Assembly (NCBI GenBank): GCA_900074885.1
Contig: FJUW01000009.1
Coordinates: forward strand, 186,001 to 250,000
Length of the DNA: 64,000 bases
Reading direction: 5' to 3'
DNA from: Rhynchosporium graminicola
Taxonomy: Eukaryota; Ascomycota; Leotiomycetes; Helotiales; Ploettnerulaceae
Shown here one piece after another: positions 35,469 through 49,800 of this stretch. Each line of letters opens with the position of its first letter. The first letter of the stretch is position 1. A program made the translations under genes and the position numbers. The notes beneath the pieces were generated by a model that made no database searches, was not told where the DNA came from, and worked only from the letters and a program-made list of their open reading frames with translations.

Positions 35469-38400
35469 GGGTGTATGATGTCAGGAGAGAGTTGAATGTT
35501 GATTAGCTTGTTGCAGACTATGTTGGAAATCTTGATGTATACAATGGAAAGTCTTGATTTGTTAGAACAATAATTACAGTAGCTTAGTATCACAAGAAAG
35601 CTGATTGATGATATACTATGATCCAAATGACTGTACATGAGTCATCATGGTAGGGCGTCGAGTCGAAAATGCGCAGTATGAGTTTAAGCCTTGAGCCGTC
35701 CCCGGATCGCCACCACCCCTCCTTGGTTTCTGTCCTAGTCCTCCCTAACAAAGCTCGAAAAGTAGAGACCATTACCTCAAGTGGAGCCTGTAGCAGAACA
35801 TGTTAAGCCAAACTCCCGGTGTATGGTATTATCCGCACACCAAATAGACGAGAACGAAGAAAATCAATAGGAGACCCCTTCTACGACGTAACACGCTGAG
35901 ATGTTCAACGGAGCAAAAATTTCTATAAAAATACTCCTCTATTCGCAAGAAGCGCTGCTACCTTTTGGTAATACTTTCAATAAATTATGATCTGTAGATA
36001 TAAAAAGGTCGGTGTGCTCTTCTACGTCTCGATTTTGGTATGCGGATAATACCGTCAGTTGGAGCCAGACAGCCAAAATCAAGACTCACAATGATCATCC
36101 TGGGCACAAAATTGGATGAAACAAAAGAATAGTCACGTACCTTTCATACTGCCTAGCCAATCTGAAAAGTAAACAGATGTTTCCTTTCACAATCTGTTTG
36201 CTTACCTCGATCGACATAGAGAGGAACTCCTCGATTGCAAGGCTAAGCAATTCTGTCCCCTGCGGAATTAAAGTAACGTATGAAATGTTCACTTCGCTCA
36301 AGTCACTAAGGGTTTCTATATGACTTCATATAACCTCGAGGCAATTTCAAGTGGTTCTTTAGTCAAAGTCACGATATCAAGAAATACTTTTGACAAACTT
36401 GGGTCATTAATTCGTAACTCTTTAATTGCCAGCATAGGTCATTAATTTAAGTAAGGCGATACCATGGACCTACACAAATACTTCACAACACCAATTAGGT
36501 AGGCAGGCTACCGCTTCATCGAAGACAAATTAGTTGAACCTCGAGATTCCAGCTACATCCGGTAGTTACTGATCTGGTCTGAGTCCCAAAGCTCAGCAGC
36601 TTCCTCTTCTGACAACTTGGACCAGCCAGTCTAGAGTTATGCATCTTGTGTGCATGAGCATTCGCGTCATAGCTATCATACGATATCTTTTATCCTTGCC
36701 GTCACCCAACTCCTGTGCACAAGCCAGAAACATACCTGACTCTACATCAGTCACTCTATCACTCAGAGAAAGTACTCAAAGGCTCGAAATAAAGTCCGTA
36801 GGATCAACACATGCAATGAGAAATGTCTTGGTAGGAGGTATTGCAGGAAACCTTTTCGTCGATTCTCTCAAAAGCTGTGATAATTAAATTCGTATTCGTT
36901 ATTCCAGATCCCATGTCATAGCGACGAAGTCCAATGTGTAAGACTTAATGGTCGCACTATTGCAGCTCAACAATATACCTGACGCCGCTTGTATCATGGC
37001 CCGTCGGTGTGATAGCTGAGGGTTTATAGGTAGTGTATCCTTTCGAACGTATTTGCGGTGAGATCAACAGGAAAACTCGTCTGAACCATAGACTGGCGGC
37101 TGAGATATTTTTGACGTAACAAAAACGGGAGCAGGCTCCCGTGAGTAGTTCAAGAAATAACCTGCCCGATATCAACCAATGTATTAAGGAGATCTAATGC
37201 AGGTACGTGAAAATCAGGGTTCACTCACTCTCTACTAATTGATTGACTTCTGCCAGTCGGGTCAACTACCGGGGAAGTTACCTTGAGCCAGACCTCGCCG
37301 TCAGTCTGCTTCTGCGTTGTGCTGCAAAGTGAAACTCGAGTATCTTCAAAGAAGCTTTTCGTTGTTGACATGGTGGAAAAGAGGCTGCTAGGAGTAGCGG
37401 GTAAAGACGTGCCCGGGATGTGGAACGTTCAACTGAGGCAGAGCATTATCATGAATATGCTAATGTCGTCGCCTGGAGTTCCGCGACCCTAGCAGCGGTA
37501 GACAGGACTTGAAGTTCAAGACCCTCAAAGCGTCTCGGTAGACTGTAACAAGAACAATATCTTTCTTGACACTCCTTTGTCCAAATGAAGTCCTATAATG
37601 TCATTTAAGATTGGAATCAGCCGCACTTAACTTGTTACTTGAGGTGCGGACTCTCTGAATGTTCATCCGGATGTCTATAGCTGGAATTCGATGAGATCTT
37701 TAAAGGTTTGGGAAATATTTGAACGGAAGAGAACTGTTTCGTGAAAGCAGCGTACTGTATGAAGACATTTCTGTTACACTGTTGCCGAACTCCTCAGGAC
37801 ATATATTGCTACTCGTGCCGTGCTTGAGGTCGCGCTTTGTAACATGGTGTAGTTCTTGAGTTGAGCGCTATGCTATCATATCCGCTCGTACCGAATGCCT
37901 AATAGGCAAACCGAGATCAAAAACTTCTCATATTGACTGTTAATAGCCGAAGTACAATCGTCTGATGTCCACGCCTGATATAGAGATGAACTTGAAACAT
38001 GGCTTAGAATTCGACAGCTTGACAAACCAATATCGACAGGGAAAATTCCAGTACCGGTACAAATAGGATAGCCAATATCAGCTCAACAGGGGAAAAACAG
38101 TAATCGCCAAGTTAAAGTATTATGGTAGCATATCGCGATATCATAAACACCGTCTGTATACCCAAGGTCCTTGTCCATCACATCGCATCTGAAATGAAGG
38201 CTATAGTAACCAGAACGAATATCCCCTTGATAATCCAGTACAGCTTCTTGAAAATAGAATTATTATATTACGATGCGATAATGTAAAAGTTCAGATGGAG
38301 AGAAAAAGATCCTGAAAAAATTGTCTCCTCAATGGTCTGCACTCAATCACTCGACGAGCTCTGAGAGATATATTCATTAACCTCTTAAGACCTAGCTAGC

Positions 38401-40252
38401 CTGGTAAATACTCTGACGTCTTCTATATCTGGGTACCATGCAGCTATCGTTCTTGAGATTCGTCGACGGACAACTTGCAGATGCAGCTGCAAGCAGACAA
38501 GACAGGGCCACGAGCATGCAGGTAGGTCTTTCTCAAATAAGGCCTCTTTCATAATTTCATAATTGGAATCACATCCAATAACTCGGAAACCCGGACCGAA
38601 AGGCTACCAGAAGTGGATAACCTATAGCCGAGTGTATCATGTAGCAGGGAAAATGCCAGCATCTTCGAGTCTCGAAAGATATCTGAACATGTGCAAGTAG
38701 TCTTTTAAATTATAGATGAAAGGGGATGCCGGCTACAACATGTGCCTGGACTTCTCTGCAGGACGCGGGACCTCCCGCACGAAAGGTCGCAACTGCACGC
38801 TGTTCAGCCAGAATACGTTGGTATGATAGCCTTTTTGATGCTCTGACTCGCGGCAATCAGGATAAGTGATTCCTGAGACAATTCAATCTAATCCACTTAG
38901 GTACGTACCAATAGTTGCCACCGATTCTTGCGATGGCGAGCCACTCACAGGGCTTACCACACTCCTAAAGCGTGGGTCTACCAACCAGTTAGTTGAACTC
39001 TGTCCCCGAACTTTCATGTCTCCGCCGAGGTAGCGAAGGCATTTTACTTGTATCAACGAGGCACAGAGTGATTCGGTGCGCCATTACGCAGATCAAACGG
39101 AAACGGCTACTCGAGTTTTGCGGCAGGAGATCTATAGCTCGTATAGCTTCTGAATGTCCCCATGAATGGCCACCTCGCGCAATGCTTTTGCAAACAGTCA
39201 GAGCACCCGAATCTGAATTTCCAGTTTTCTCGATGAAATTTCCTTGAGCAGATCGATCGACAGAAGCGGCAATTGCAGGGGACTTCGGATGTGGCCTTCT
39301 TGGTGCGTTCTGTCGCCCTCGGAACATTCGACCCGTGAAGGATGTGCGCCGGGATGACAGGGAGACTACGGGAGCAGCCCGAAGAGAATGGCCTTTGGCA
39401 GACGGCAAAGGCACTCCATTGTCCTCAAACTCAGGTCAAGAAAGACATATAATATAGTTCTTCCTCACGTGGTCGATGCAGGACTTAGTATCGAATTATA
39501 TCCGGGTTCGGCTATCCATTCTTAAGGGACCCGACGATGCGTGGTATTTAGTATGTGAAATGAACCGCGGCCGCCATATCTAGATAGTGGACGGCCAGCC
39601 ACAACAGTCTTGTTCGAGTCAAGAGTCAAATTCTTGCGAGACTAATACTCCTTAGAACTCCACTACCCAGTCTCGTTTTCACGCCCGTGGGACTACCAAA
39701 GGTACCGACCGGTAGAAGAGACATCCAATGGCAAAGTTGAACGACTCGACTTCTTTAGCAAGAAACCCGCGAATTACTCATGAAATCAATCTCCACCTAC
39801 AGTACTCCGTATCCGTAGATATCGCAGTGTCAGAATATACTAGTGATAGGCGGTCTTTGAAGTAGATCGTGTCTTTCACAATACCCGTTGTCTAAAACTT
39901 CGGGCGTGGCATCGGGGAGAACTGGACTGTGCATCTCGGCTCCCGTCACCAGCAGGGTTTGCAGAAAAACTATCCTGGGTTCTTTTCAACAGAAAAGACC
40001 CTGGCTTCTTGCAGTAGTACAGTCAGAACCTGAAATGTCTGAAAATTTGCTTCACATTCTGGGCGCTCCAGAACGCTCCACTGCAGATGCAGGTCTCAAC
40101 TTCAGACGGCCAGACTGAATCTCGGCGACTGAAAGGGACTGGTTTTTGTATCTTCAGCGGATTTCTGTTTACTTTTTCAAGACCATGGTGCCTGGAATTT
40201 CGAATTTTGGCTTTGGTTGACTCCCACCAAGATTCCCAAAACTACGTAACAC

Positions 40253-40276
40253 ACTAAGGTACTAAGGTACTAAGGT
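40253..40276. repeat. ACTAAGGT x3 tandem repeat
   Basis: Three perfect head-to-tail copies of an 8-base unit in gene-free DNA. Confidence 0.9.
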
Positions 40277-41602
40277 ACCCGCGCTCCCACGTTCTTGGGA
40301 TTCACGAATATAGATAGAGGCTGCTGTGCTCGCTTCGTATGCCCTGATCGAGGAAGGATGGCATTGAACGCATCCAGCACCTATCCAGATGCCAAGATGA
40401 TCAGCCAATCCCCATGAAAATACCACACGGCCATGCACCATCGTCAGATCTTCGTTTTGACGAAACCTTCGGGCTCGCACGTGCCAATGAAGACCCCTCA
40501 ACTCCACCAGTCTGTGTGTTCACGCACTGCTGGACCTGGATCTGTCTCCTTCCTTCATACCTCGCTGGTGCCCATGTCCCGGACCCTCGAGAGATGATCA
40601 AACTCAGAAAGGCTGATCGACCCTTGTCGTGGGGAATCTATGCTCCTCACTGCAGGCTGGAGCGAGCTCTGTACAGTATAGTCCAGTATCTCAATGTATA
40701 TGCATTATACGGCCAATAAATCGCGCCCAGACGGCAGGTAAAAGCAGCCGGCAAAGTACAAAGCAAGTCACTGGCATGACATCCCAATAACGGTAATAAC
40801 GGAATGAGAAGGAGCACGAGTATGTGAGGGGACGATGCCCGGGTTGAAGCCCCCTGCTGCAGAGGAAAGTGCAGGATAGCTTTGGAAAAAGCAGGACACT
40901 GAATAGTTTGGCCTAGCGTAGCGTGTCGTGTCATGGATAACATGTTGGAAGAACCTGAATCGACGGCGAGGGGATATGCAAAAAGCTGAACTGATAGTAT
41001 TGGGGGGTTACTACGGGTACTACTGGTAGTACTACAAGAGGTTCCCAAAGAAAGGCCACTGACACATAGGCAGGATAGGGGGCAGATTGGCCAGTGCCAA
41101 GCAGTGGCTTGTTCCTCTGGCATTCATAATTGCAAGCCAGCCTACGAGGTACTTTTGGTATCTTGTCGAGCTTGTGTGTCGACTAATAATCGCTGGGCTG
41201 TTCGATTGGGTGTCAGGTTGCACTTTGGCCGCTGTCATCGGGGAGGTGAAGCTGGGGTTTCGCTTACATTCCACTTAGAAACCACCTAACCGACTGTGGC
41301 AGTCTTGTGGCGCAACACTAAACCGACTATCGAACGCCGATGCCCTGCTCAAATCCTGAACTCTGGGATGGCTGATGGGGGCCCTGGAAATCGCCGACAT
41401 GCGAAGCTGACATTTGAGGTGGAGCGTTAGAGGCTCACGGTTCATTTGGTAGCGCATTTGGAAGCTGTCAAAGCCTTCACTAAGTGGTCAGGGGGTACTA
41501 TATAGGACGATCTGGTCCCAACGAGGGGCAATGTAGGCTGGATTCTTGCCTAGTGCCGTTTACCTCATTCGCCTTCGCCTGATAGCCCTGGAAAACAGAA
41601 GA

Positions 41603-41628
41603 CTGAGAGGCCTATCTGAGAGGCCTAT
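41603..41628. repeat. 13-nt direct tandem repeat
   Basis: CTGAGAGGCCTAT occurs twice in immediate tandem. Confidence 0.9.
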
Positions 41629-43055
41629 CCGCGATACTTGGAGGCTGCTGGTAGTAGAAGGAATGACAGGCAAGGATTCTCAGATATGAATGGAGCAGGC
41701 GGATGGGTGGAGGTCCGTATAGAAAGAATCCTTTCCAATTTTCCCTAATACCAGGACGTAAACATTGCCGAATACTGACTAGTGCAGGAAGAAGAGTGTG
41801 CCCCTTGGACTTTCCACTGAGATGATGCGACCTTCTCGCCGCCAGCTTGGGTCATACACCAGCATTCGCTTGCTCTTCCCCAACCTCCATCAACTTCTCT
41901 TTAAACTTCAGACCCCCTTTCGTCATGCCGATCTAGTGTGAACTAGTTACTGCTACTGGGTAAGTGGCAGCGACCTAGATACGGACGAGGACGGGGACTT
42001 CAGAATAGAACTGATGGCGCCAGAGAAAACAGGGTTGCCATGTAGCAAAGGGATTGCTAGGGCTGCACAGACGACTGGCTGGGGGCCCGGTGGATCCAAG
42101 CTGACAAGCATCGAATTAATCCGTCACGGTTTTCAGGGGGAGAGCTTGGCTCTAATGTTACCCAATCTCGTGGCGTCACAGAGGAACCTCCAATGCTGGG
42201 TCGAAGTGAGGTAGTAAGGTGCTAGTCTTTACCTAGGTCTGCTCTTGCTCTTGATGATCGTTTAGAAATGCTTCTTCGAGCTCTTCTCGAGAGCTTTCCC
42301 ATTCCTGTCTTCTTCATTGCCACCACAAGATCCCCTCCTGACACTGACGGACTGTCTTCGGTCCTCGACTAGCCTTCGATCTTGGTGTCTTCCCTTATTT
42401 TTCTATTAGTGTCTTCCTATTCTCCGGTCATATCTTATCCTTTTCTTCCCTCCGGATTCACATCATCATAGGGCAGTTTGGAGGACTCAATTAGAGCCCT
42501 AGGAACTGCGCTGGAAGAAGCGAGAACTTTCAAATCCTATTCGTTGTCGAAAAAGTTGATTTACTGTACACCCGCGAGCAAGGTCGACTGGTTACCTGCC
42601 GTGTGCAAATCAGCAAGGAATTTTGACCACTGCGGTCGCAAGCCACATCCAGTCCTTTGTCTCCGCATGTCTTACCCCTTCTTGGTTGAAGATACAAAGC
42701 GCGCTCGAAGACCACTTAACAGTGAAGACCGGCATACCACTTGATCTCGGTGCATGCTCTTCTTTACCGCCCGTGTTCCCTCCGCCTTCAACGCCAGTAA
42801 ACGTCCCGCAGCACAGCTTAAATCGACATCATACGTCTTCAGCTCCTTTTCTTGCAGCGGTTGGCCTCATATTGTGATCACATAGGTATTGCCAATCGAG
42901 GTGTTCAGCAATTCGATTTTGCGCAAGCTCAACTTCAGGTGCTTCACCCTTGAGCCGAGGGAAATCTTCAACCAGTTTTCGGAGAGGAAGCTGTCCCTGT
43001 CCAATATCAATATAACATTCTTAAGCAGGGGACGCATGGGAGGCAGACGAAATTG

Positions 43056-44631
43056 ATGGCAGTCTCTGTCCAAGCACCATTCTATTCGAAGTCCGGTATG
43101 TGGAACTTAGACGAGCCCCCAAGTACATATTCAACTTCAGGGCCAGAAGAGCATCCAGTCTCGATGTCGTATCAATATCCATTGCCAAGTTCTGGTATGG
43201 AGCCCTCGAATATGATCCCCGGCTTCCACCAACCCTCCAAGGACCACGAACAACCATCGTCACCCGCTCAGATGAAGATGGACTCCCCGAGTCTGAAGAA
43301 TAGAGGCAATGCCGCAGCATCCAAGTCCGCTAAGATCAAAAGGTCAATGTCTACGCCCAATGTTCGTGGGCAAGCATCGGCCGAGGCAGCTGCACTTGCA
43401 TTGTCCGCCGAAAAAAGGAGGAACAAACTTGGGTACCACAGAACCTCCGTAGCATGTGGTGAGTCCTAAGAAGGAACTGGAACGTGAAACACTTGGTTGT
43501 TCTTGGGCTAATATATAGCGTGCAGGCCACTGCCGTCGAAGAAAAATTAGATGCATTGCAGCCCCAGGTGATCCTCACAATCGATGCTCGAATTGCATCA
43601 GATTGAAAAAAGAATGCAACTTTTTCCCCGTCGATCAGCAGCCTCTTCCGGAACCTCAACGCAGAGGCTCAAAGGCTCAAAGTGGGACAGATAGAGCCTC
43701 AGAAGAGTCTTCCCCGTCGACGACTTCAGGCCAAGTACTATCAGATATTCCCCAAACACTGCCGTATCCTCATCTCAGCATGCCCCCGATCCAGGATCTC
43801 GGTGGACCTCAAATGAAACGCCAGAGGACGGAAAGCTTTTCTCCAGAAACAAAGGGCAAGGATCTAACGTCTTTCTCGCTCATCGAGTTTTCTAACAGCC
43901 CTGCAGTTGTCACCACTTCTCGAAACTTCGAATATACACAGCCTGCGCACCATGGTGCTACCAACTGGATGGCTCCCGAAGCATCCCCAAGCACAGCGAA
44001 CCCAAAGACGGAATCCTCTCAGTCTTACTGGAGAGTGAATCCGCAGGATTCGCCTCTTACTCCAGCATTTTCTCCCTTCACCCCAGGTCTTCAAATCTCA
44101 ACCACGCAAAATTGGCCCACGCCTCACACCGAGGTCAGTCCTCGAGAAGATACTGCCTGGTCGGCCCCACAACGATCCATCTCATACAGCAATCTCGAAG
44201 GTCTCCACAATCAACACCAGTCTACACAATATGCGCAATACCCTCCACCTCCCCCTATCAACGAACACGCCTACACGACAAAGCCTCGCGTTCTACAGTC
44301 TTCAAGCATGTATCCACCTCCGATACAGACATCAGCAAGTCCTTTAGCCAGCCATGATCCCATCTCCGCAACATCGAGCGAGACTCACCCACAGCCGCAC
44401 TCAGCACACTCCCTACCACCAGTGCCATATTCGAACTGGCAACAGCCTTATTCGTATCAAAAGCCTGCTGCTTCGGGTCCTGATCAATACTCTGCTTGGA
44501 ATGGATCGCAAGGGCAGCAGCATCTTCCACATCTCCAAACAGAGCAAGGTCATCTCCCACCGCCCCCTGGTTATGGTTACGGGGATCCTTCCAACGGAAT
44601 GTACTACCCAGCATCGCACCAAGGGCGTTAG
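43056..44631 (+). CDS. Zn2Cys6 fungal transcription factor
   Basis: Two exons, 43056-43458 and 43526-44631, give 502 residues. The 67-nt intron splits the zinc cluster right after its first Cys codon; joining restores SVACGHCRRRKIRC and NRCSNCIRLKKEC, that is C-x2-C-x6-C-x11-C-x2-C-x6-C (residues ~134-163). The N-terminus is Ser/Pro-rich with an Ala-rich helix (SAEAAALALSAEKRRN) just before the cluster. The C-terminal two thirds are Pro/Ser/Gln-rich with many short PPPP and HSQ-like runs and no fungal-specific TF middle homology domain. It should bind DNA as a nuclear regulator; target genes are unknown. No neighbour suggests a pathway-specific cluster, so a general regulator is more likely. 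Confidence 0.9.
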
Positions 44632-46236
44632 ATATGCGGCAAGAAATTTTGGGACATGAAGCATCAACAGACCAATCTATACGGCCTTTAGATTTCGGTT
44701 TGATAGTGTGAGCAAGGGAGCGCAGTACTTCGGCTGTACGATATCCATGAAATTTGTGACGTTTGAGACTAAAGCAAGGGGGCGCAACGACACGCGAGCA
44801 GGGCGGCAAGATAACAGTACAGCTCTGATCAAGGGCATGAAAATCCACCGGCGAATATTCCTACAACAGAACTTGGAGGTGATCAAGGCATAACATATTC
44901 CGAGCTTAAACCTCCAAATCCTAAGTGGTGATTTCGGCAGACAGTACAACGCGACAATAGAGCGGTGAAGAACTCCAGGACGGTGTATTGTACAAAGTAA
45001 CGACCTCCGATGACCGAAAACGAGCGTAAAAACACTAAAGAATACACATTTTGCAGGATCAAGCTTGAAATGGCAGGGAAAGGTTCATCTATATGCAGGG
45101 AAGACTTGGGCAAGGACTTTATGTAGGTATAGCGGGAAAAATGGCCTGGAACGGCTGACAGGGTGGTTTGGGATCGAATTAGGACCATGACGCCATGAAA
45201 TAGAATGAGAGAGAGAATATTCGCATTGTATAACACTAGAAATGTCTAGGTCTTGGCTTCCTGATGTACTCTGCGTATCTGGCTTGGCCCCTTGGGTTTA
45301 TCAATAACTCCTTGCTTGGTCGAAGTGAGAATATTGAACCATTCTTGAAAGTTCGCGTTGAAGGTATCAGAAGATAAGAGATGAGATAAAAGATAATTTG
45401 AGTTGATTAAAAAGGATGAGACCGAAGTTTGAGACAGACAGCACCACAAAGCTTTGTTCAGCGCTTGGCTTCCAATCCCGTGCAATTCCCAGCCTTTTGC
45501 TTCTCATCCCATCTCTTCTTTGCATGATGCAGCTTCCCGGGCGACATCGATCTCCGGCAGGTGACATTCACGGTAACGGTCACCTGCATCGAGTGTGTGC
45601 AATATAACCTCACGATCTCATTCATGCATAAACACAAACATCGAATACATGCACAACTAATGCACATGGTGTTGTGGCCTGATGTTAGGCTGAATCAGGC
45701 TCAATACACTAATTATCCACAACCGACTCCGCGGCCGACGATCTCCCGCGCCGTCCAACTTCACTCCACGGCTTCGTCTACATCCTATTAACCAGCTACA
45801 CAAACGTCAGACAAGCAAATCAATCACTGGCCAACAAGGCTTGCGCAGCGAAGCACGGCATCTATCGTATCGTATGGGATGGGGATAGCTTCGTTACATA
45901 GAACGCATCGATGAGATGCCACTGTTCAATGGAATGCATGGCATGTTCGAGGTGGGTCATCTTTATCTTCCCATTCATGCCATCTTTATATTCTAGAGGT
46001 CTGTAAGCTCCGACAGCTGTTCTCGAGTCCGTGGCGATAGCTTAAGGCTGGGAACCCTCAATCTCCAACTCTGCACTTTCTGGCCACGCAAGATATTATC
46101 TTCGATACCCCTCGTGCCTTCGATATCGAATACCTGGTCCTCCTGTGCGACCTTCCGCAACCAGTAATTACTGTACCGGAATGAGGTTTCAACCCAATTC
46201 AGGGAACCGGGAAAGCACCACAAGGGAGGAGGGGCA
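44632..46236. other. Intergenic, no supported gene
   Basis: 3' flank of the Zn2Cys6 gene and promoter of the DUF202 gene. The minus-strand open frame at 45993-46223 has no ATG start and is not called. Confidence 0.5.
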
Positions 46237-46880
46237 ATGCGAGATGATCAGGGGATAGGGGCAGAGGAATCATGCAATACCGGGATTACGTTGCTGAATG
46301 TTTTGCAGCCTCATCCGGAAGATAGACTTCATTTACGACTACACCGGGCTAGGTCTGTAATTTTGACAGCGCAGGAGTAAGTCCACCTCTCCTAATTGCT
46401 TTTGAGCGCATGGTCTATTCTTGCATCTTGTATATCTATGCGATATTCCCCCAAGCTCTCAAAAGCAAGAACAGAGTGAGACAATTTAGATACACCTACA
46501 TCACCCCAATACTCGCACAAGCTAACACCTTATTTTTCCTCCACAGACTTGTCGAGATTCGCGCCGCGCAGCGAACATTCGAAGGCGCATACATCCGCAC
46601 CGCACTCGGACAATTCTCCTTCGCGCTTGTAGTACTCAAGATCTTCACAGCGGAGTTCTATTCCATTGGCGCGCTGTTCGCTACATATGGCGTGGGTATC
46701 TTGATGGTGAGTTTGTACAGGAGGTATGAGGGGAATAGACAATTCTTTAGCGAGGTGGGCGAGGATGGGTTGGGGAGGAAGAGGTTTAGGACGAGTGGCA
46801 ATGCGGTTGTGGTGCTGACCGCGTTGAGTGTCGGTGCTTATGCGAGTTTGATTGTTTTGACGGCTAGGTTGGACAGTTGA
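46237..46880 (+). CDS. DUF202-family small membrane protein
   Basis: Two exons, 46237-46376 and 46547-46880, give 157 residues. The 170-nt intron has a GTAAGT donor, a CTAAC branch point and a CCACAG acceptor; splicing joins LTAQE to LVEIRAAQRTFEGAYIRTAL. That segment is the DUF202 core, with the usual E..A.QRT....RT.L pattern. Three hydrophobic segments follow (SFALVVLKIF, SIGALFATYGVGILMVSLY, VVVLTALSVGAYASLIVLTA). DUF202 occurs in the Vtc1 polyphosphate-polymerase subunit and in bacterial YidH-like membrane proteins. This short stand-alone version has no SPX or polymerase domain, so a vacuolar or other inner-membrane role is only inferred. An unspliced reading from 46410 would replace the N-terminus and fits the family less well. 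Confidence 0.8.
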
Positions 46881-49800
46881 TAGCGGGATTTGGATATTTT
46901 CCTGGCTTTTGGAATAGATGTGATGGAATGGACGTGGATTGAATGCATATACCCAGGAATACGGCGTTATACTTGGAAGTGGACAAGCCGATATGAAGAG
47001 CCGCCAGGACATCACAAGTACGTAGCACAAGCATTCGCTGCACTGATCCCATGAATAAGTCAAAAACAAGGCATAGTTCATTCACAATCAAGGACTATCG
47101 ACGTGATACTGGTATCTCGATCTTTACGAAGCCCAAGTCGTATCAAGAAGGAAACCTTAATACGATTTCCATTTATATTTGCAGCGTGATCCAGTACTCT
47201 GCAACACCAGATCACTCACTTCCTCTCTCCCTCGCATCTCTCAACTCCTCCTCCATACACCAATACAACGGCCCCTTACAAGTCATCTCACAGATACCCT
47301 ACGAACGCAATTGGAACCCACGATCGTAAACCACGAACCCCTCCGCGGCACTACCATGTCCAAAAACCCAATCGACACTGAAAGCCTTCTCACATTCGCA
47401 TTATCGTCCTACGCGTGCTCTAGAATGTTGAGGTTTTCGTGTGCTGACGTAGTGTGGGGGTGCGGCAGATGTAGAGCGCGCAAAAGATTGCTGTGGGGGG
47501 GAGGGAGATTGCGACCGCGAGGTCTTCAAGTGTGGGGAGAATGGATAATGATGGGAGGAGGTTGTCGATTGCGTTGCATTGCTGTGATGTGTTGGAATCT
47601 ATCATTGTATAGTATGATGTGCTATGATGTGCTGTTTTTGGTCGCAACGACAATACAGAAGCGAGGAGAAGCGAGGAGGTAAACAAGCCGACCAAGGCAG
47701 ACTCGCCATTGTCAAATCATAGCAACGAGATATCGCGGTCCTTCCTTCTTGGTGTATACATATGGTGGGTAGATCTGTGTCATATAGCTAACGGTGATCA
47801 CTAGCGCAATGGCTTACTGCGCGGGTCTGCGACCGGGCGTGGGTTTTATGGTTGATGTTCACGCGAGGATGATGACTCCGGTTCTTCGAGGTGGATGCTA
47901 GGTCTTGTACGTGTGATGATCGTATTGAAATGGATCTGGAGCGCGATGAGTCCAGGAGAGAGAGCATAGCTATTGTGATGTCGAAGGTTTTCTTTCAGGC
48001 TCAGATCAACGTTGAAACTCTGGATGCAAGAATTTGCCAATTTGTTGCGGGCTAGATAGAGGGAAGGCTGTTGGTTATTGATGATATACGTACTGATTAG
48101 AATGAGGCAGGGCATCGATCTCATGACAATTTCCCGGGTGTGCTTCTCTGCTTTGGCTGCGTGTTCGATTGGATCTATGGTTACGAAGTTATTATTGAGT
48201 CTAGCTCAACGGCCGTCGAGGGTTGATTCGGCTCATCGTGGTGACAGCGAGGTGTTTCCACAGGCAAAGAGTTTATAGAAAATGATGGTAGTGCTTAAGA
48301 GATTAAGGCTTCTTTAGTATCAAAAGATAAGCAACGGGAAAGCAAGCATTATATAGGTACCTCGAACGATGAGCGAGGAGTCTGGGAATGAAATTTCGAC
48401 TCCATGTCTCGAGTACATAAATCCGTGTACTTCCAGGCAAAATCCGCGATATAAGATATATGCTCCCTAGTGATCCGGAAGTCCAAGGATTGCCGTGAAG
48501 CTTATTCTTATGGATTGATGCTTCCGAGAGATTACGGTAGCTATAGGTCGAGAGGGTAGTCAACATCATGGGTCTTGGCATCGCGTCTTCTTACTCTTCA
48601 TGGTAAACAACGAAGCTCGGGACAAGACCGAGTACAGTACCGTCTAAAAGTCAATATTGTGATATTTTCTTTATTGGTCAAAGATGGGGTGATGGAAGCT
48701 TATTGTTTCTTGGAGAAAGTCTGTGATGAGTCCGTGTGTGCCAAGTTGGGAGGTTCTGCTTCACCGAGGCTGGAGAAGCGTGGTTTGACATTAAGGCAAC
48801 CCCAGATCATTCTGGGACGGATGAAGCAAATAAATTTTTCTTCTTAAATGTCAGAAAAGAAACTGCTGGGTTCTCGGGAATGAGATTTTGATGTATTTCT
48901 GAGCAATCACTTGATCAATTCGTCTTGAATTTGAGAGCCTGGACTCAAAGCTTGGACCCTTTTTGCTCTAGCTCAAGAACTTCCGCAAGTGGCTATTAGG
49001 AGTGATCAGAGGATCTCGAGCCAACCACAAGATCAAAAATCCGACGCGAGAAGGACAGGCAACTCTATTATTTTTAGAAGCCAGAAGCGCCGATATGGGA
49101 TATAAGTTTGTCTTGACAAAGTCTTTTTGCCGACAACGAGGAGTGTCACATTAGCCGGGCGCCTCTTTGCAGGCGACTTGACCTCGGTGGGCTTCCCTCC
49201 GGCGTCTCGAAGCCTTGCAGAATGCGGTCCAAAGGATCTCTCGAACTTGATGTGCAACAGCTGGCGAAAGCCTAACTAACTCCGGGCTGATCCGATATGA
49301 AAGAATGAGAATGGAGGCAGGTGGTTCTCGGGGATTGCAGACGCATGAGGTCCATGTCTTTATCCAATCCCAAGTGCTTCCGCAAGTCGAAATGATTGTT
49401 ACCGGCACTCGGATTCATCTGGCAAGCCAAAACAAAACCCTGCGGCCTAGTTTTCCATGCTTAGAATTGATTGAATGACAACATGGCTTCCCCGTATCTG
49501 AATCAGATGATGTCAAGCCACTATGCAGATTATCATTTTTTCAGATCGAAGTGGCTGAAGTTCCCGGTTCCGCTTGCTCTTGTGTTTGAGCCCAATTCTC
49601 GAGAAGGAAAGTCGCAGATGTCATGCAGGAGAAATGATGTGATAATTCATAGGACGCCCCCCCTGCGAAGCCTCGATAACCTCGCCTTGTACAAGTACAC
49701 CACAGAATGGACCCGACCGCAGCGAGGTCCCAGCTCTGTGGTTTGACAGCGGGATTGGCTGGCTTTTTATATTGACAAGTGCTGCTTAAGCTGCTGCGGA

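Larger units (their letters stand above)
35469..43055. other. 7.6 kb eroded, gene-poor interval
   Basis: No intact gene is supported. Minus-strand translations between about 36.1 and 37.4 kb contain protein-like stretches broken by stops (see findings). The interval also has an 8-nt triplet repeat (40253-40276) and a 13-nt direct repeat (41603-41628). The last several hundred bases, with CT-rich tracts from about 42.24 to 42.47 kb, are probably the promoter and leader of the Zn2Cys6 gene. Confidence 0.5.

Noticed and set aside
38989..39414. 141-codon minus-strand open frame with locally higher GC
   Set aside because: It begins with GTG, shows no motif, has no splice context and has an unrelated frame open on the other strand.
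40647..41123. 158-codon minus-strand open frame with hydrophobic stretches
   Set aside because: Composition looks random (Ser/Leu/Cys-rich), no signal peptide-like start, no conserved pattern; it overlaps other open frames on both strands.
45993..46223. 76-codon minus-strand open frame with fairly protein-like sequence
   Set aside because: No ATG start, lies in the promoter of the DUF202 gene, no recognisable motif.
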